Positions 62,471 to 64,000 of a DNA stretch of 64,000 bases are shown one piece after another. The DNA is from Schauerella fraxinea (GTDB lineage Bacteria > Pseudomonadota > Gammaproteobacteria > Burkholderiales > Burkholderiaceae_B), in NCBI GenBank assembly GCA_030849945.1, contig JAVDKK010000004.1, positions 496,001 through 560,000 on the forward strand, in the 5' to 3' direction. The notes beneath the pieces were generated by a model that saw nothing but the letters and a program-made list of their open reading frames with translations, was not told the DNA's origin and searched no databases. The position numbers were made by a program, and so were the translations under genes. The stretch's first letter is position 1. Every line of letters starts with the position of its first letter.

Positions 62471-62884
62471 TCACGTCTCTTCGGGCGGCAGAAAGCGGTT
62501 GATCTCACCATCGCCAACCGCGGTACCGGCGTTCGGTGTGTGCACGTCTGGAAGCAGAAGACGCACGGTGCCATCCGGCAGGTGCACAACACCCTCTATA
62601 AAAAAAATACGGGGTTCCGAAAAATACTTGATCGCAAAGCGCACGCGGGTGGGAGCAGTTCCATCGAAATCATCAAACGCCCCTGGTTCGCATCCCTCGA
62701 CGATCAATGCCCCCGGGCTGGCCGTCGTTTCAGGTAGTGTCGCAGCCGCTGCAAACCCTACCGACCGGCATCCAATCTCCTTGGATGTGGACGAGCCGTC
62801 GACGTGCAGGGATTCGAGAGTGATGGCATTCACTTCCCATTTTTCCGCGCCCGAAATCGAACCTGCTTTGGATGTGTTGGCCAT
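62471..62884 (-). CDS. Hypothetical protein
   Basis: 137 residues from the ATG at 62884, with CAGGAT about six bases upstream. It is acidic and beta-rich by eye (ALIVEGCEPGAFDDFDGTAPTRVRFAIKYFSEPRIFFIEGVVHLPDGTVRLLLPDV; key parts RVRFAIKYF and GVVHLPDGTVRLLLPD). No signal peptide or known family is recognised. It shares the accessory stretch with the lone regulator. Confidence 0.55.
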   Translation of the reverse strand: MANTSKAGSISGAEKWEVNAITLESLHVDGSSTSKEIGCRSVGFAAAATLPETTASPGALIVEGCEPGAFDDFDGTAPTRVRFAIKYFSEPRIFFIEGVVHLPDGTVRLLLPDVHTPNAGTAVGDGEINRFLPPEET

Positions 62885-63067
62885 TAAAGATCCTGTTTTT
62901 GATTGCAAAGTTGTGACGAACCTCGCCGCATAAGTTGTGCCGCGCCTAGGCAGGCCAGCGCATGTTCATCGCCTCGTCATACCGCGTTCCTAGAATTCGA
63001 CCGCACCCCTTGGCTTACCTCTGCGTAACCAAGCGGCCGAGTTTCACTCAACGCTCCTCTACCACGC

Positions 63068-63352
63068 ATGCTCCCCTACACACGATTCAAGACGCTGGTT
63101 GCGATCACTTTGATGACCGCAGCCCTGACCGCTTGCGGCGGCGACGACGACGATTCGCCGCCCGTCGAATCCACGCCCACACCGGCCCCAACGCCCACGC
63201 CCACACCGACGCCGGTGCCGACGCCCGCCCCGGAACCCGGCACGCCAACGCCAGATCCCACGCCCGTGCCTGTGCCCGACCCCACGCCGGCACCCGAGCC
63301 TGAACCAGAACCGACGCCCGCCCCGGCGCCCCAATTGCGCTGCGCGCCCTGA
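63068..63352 (+). CDS. Pro-rich lipoprotein
   Basis: 94 residues. The lipobox ALTAC (Cys23) is followed by GGDDDD and about 55 residues of Pro-Thr and Pro-Glu repeats (PTPTPTPV, PEPEPEPTP). The tail may be a spacer, or the protein may be a truncated longer lipoprotein. It lies 21 bp upstream of the phospholipase C gene and may share its transcript. Confidence 0.75.
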   Translation: MLPYTRFKTLVAITLMTAALTACGGDDDDSPPVESTPTPAPTPTPTPTPVPTPAPEPGTPTPDPTPVPVPDPTPAPEPEPEPTPAPAPQLRCAP

Positions 63353-63373
63353 CGCCTTTTTGCCTTCAAAAAA

Positions 63374-64000
63374 ATGACTTCACGCCGTAATTTCTTGCAG
63401 ACCGCCTCGGGCGCTGGCTTTGCCGCTGCGACGCTGGCGGCCTTTCCGCCAAGCATTCGCCGCGCCTTGGCGATCCCCGCCAACAACGCCACGGGTACCA
63501 TCAAGGACGTTGAACACGTGGTGATTCTCATGCAGGAGAATCGCTCGTTCGATCACTACTTCGGCACACTCAAGGGCGTGCGCGGCTTTGGCGATCGGTT
63601 CACGATTCCGATGCCCAACGATCGCCAGGTGTGGCAACAAGAGCGCACCAACGGCGCACTGCTGACGCCCTATCACCTGGATGGCAGCGCCAATAATGCG
63701 CAGCGTGCCGACGGCGCGCACCACACGTGGAAAGACAGTCAGGATGCGTGGGATCACGGCCGCATGTCGCAGTGGCCCAAGCACAAGAAGGACATCGCGA
63801 TGGGGTACTTCAAGGAAAAGGAGATTCCGTTTCCCTTTGCCTTGGCCAACGCGTTCACGCTCTGTGATGCCTACCATTGCTCGATGCACACCGGCACCGA
63901 TGCGAATCGCGCGTTTCACCTCACCGGCACGAACGGCCCTACCGCTTCAGGTGCGGCGTTCGTCAACAACGAATGGGACGCGATCGACGGCCTGCCGTCC
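63374..64000 (+). CDS. Phospholipase C, phosphocholine-specific (5' part)
   Basis: The first 209 codons are in the window; the rest is beyond position 64000. The leader SRRNFLQTASGAGFAAATLAAF is a Tat signal (twin Arg 4-5). The mature part begins with the phosphoesterase signature EHVVILMQENRSFDHYFGTLKG (key E55-N56) and AFTLCDAYHCSMHTGTDANR, as in PlcH/PlcN of Pseudomonas and Burkholderia. It hydrolyses phosphatidylcholine or sphingomyelin outside the cell. Confidence 0.93.
   Translation, partial: MTSRRNFLQTASGAGFAAATLAAFPPSIRRALAIPANNATGTIKDVEHVVILMQENRSFDHYFGTLKGVRGFGDRFTIPMPNDRQVWQQERTNGALLTPYHLDGSANNAQRADGAHHTWKDSQDAWDHGRMSQWPKHKKDIAMGYFKEKEIPFPFALANAFTLCDAYHCSMHTGTDANRAFHLTGTNGPTASGAAFVNNEWDAIDGLPS

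Overview
GC-rich bacterial DNA, almost certainly from the Burkholderiales and probably the Alcaligenaceae (Bordetella/Achromobacter relatives). The reasons are the two Bug/TctC binding proteins paired with IclR regulators, the gene order cysS / TPR protein / PPIase / lpxH, the dapA-bamC and suhB/trmJ arrangements, and the imelysin iron locus. The genus assignment is inference, because no 16S or marker search could be run. The window is a chromosome segment with three tRNA genes (Arg-ACG, Ser-GCT, His-GTG).

Layout. 0-8.6 kb: tRNA-Arg, pckG, an AraC/MFS divergent pair, an LRR-kinase fusion, a YcaQ-type glycosylase and an orphan soluble histidine kinase. 8.6-10.3 kb: a sparse accessory stretch on the 3' side of tRNA-Ser. 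10.4-18.2 kb: housekeeping genes lysC, tilS, accA, alkA-like, cysS, TPR, PPIase and lpxH. 18.3-24.3 kb: an uptake and catabolism operon (polar amino-acid ABC transporter, aminotransferase, HMG/RraA-type aldolase, LysR). 24.4-25.2 kb: a hexanucleotide repeat and a Tai4-like immunity protein. 25.2-29.4 kb: uppP, a TerC/CBS protein, suhB and trmJ. 29.5-34.5 kb: MFS/TetR pair, Bug/IclR pair and MscS. 34.6-39.7 kb: a tightly overlapped imelysin / di-haem / imelysin / DUF1513 operon. 40.1-44.1 kb: a NrtA/TauA-type ABC transporter, an ABM membrane protein and HpxZ.

44.1-45.1 kb is non-coding and holds the most striking structure in the window. Six units have fixed geometry: two inverted DnaA-box-like 9-mers separated by 5 bp, and an IHF-like CAA-N4-TTA core exactly 67 bp from the first box in every unit. 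The last four units repeat at about 161 bp. It looks like a DnaA/IHF platform (an oriC-, datA- or DARS-like element), but no dnaA, dnaN, gidA or par genes lie in the window.

45.2-60.2 kb: dodecin, a serine acetyltransferase, an IclR/Bug/self-sufficient P450 (CYP116B type) cluster, mutS, the ribosomal oxygenase gene roxA, bamC, dapA, an M50 protease, a YciO-like protein and a Nudix hydrolase. Downstream of tRNA-His (60.6 kb) comes a degraded accessory stretch: a near-ideal LexA box, a small unknown ORF and a broken yedK (SRAP) gene, then a lone winged-helix regulator, an unknown protein, a Pro-rich lipoprotein and the 5' part of a Tat-exported phospholipase C cut by the window end.
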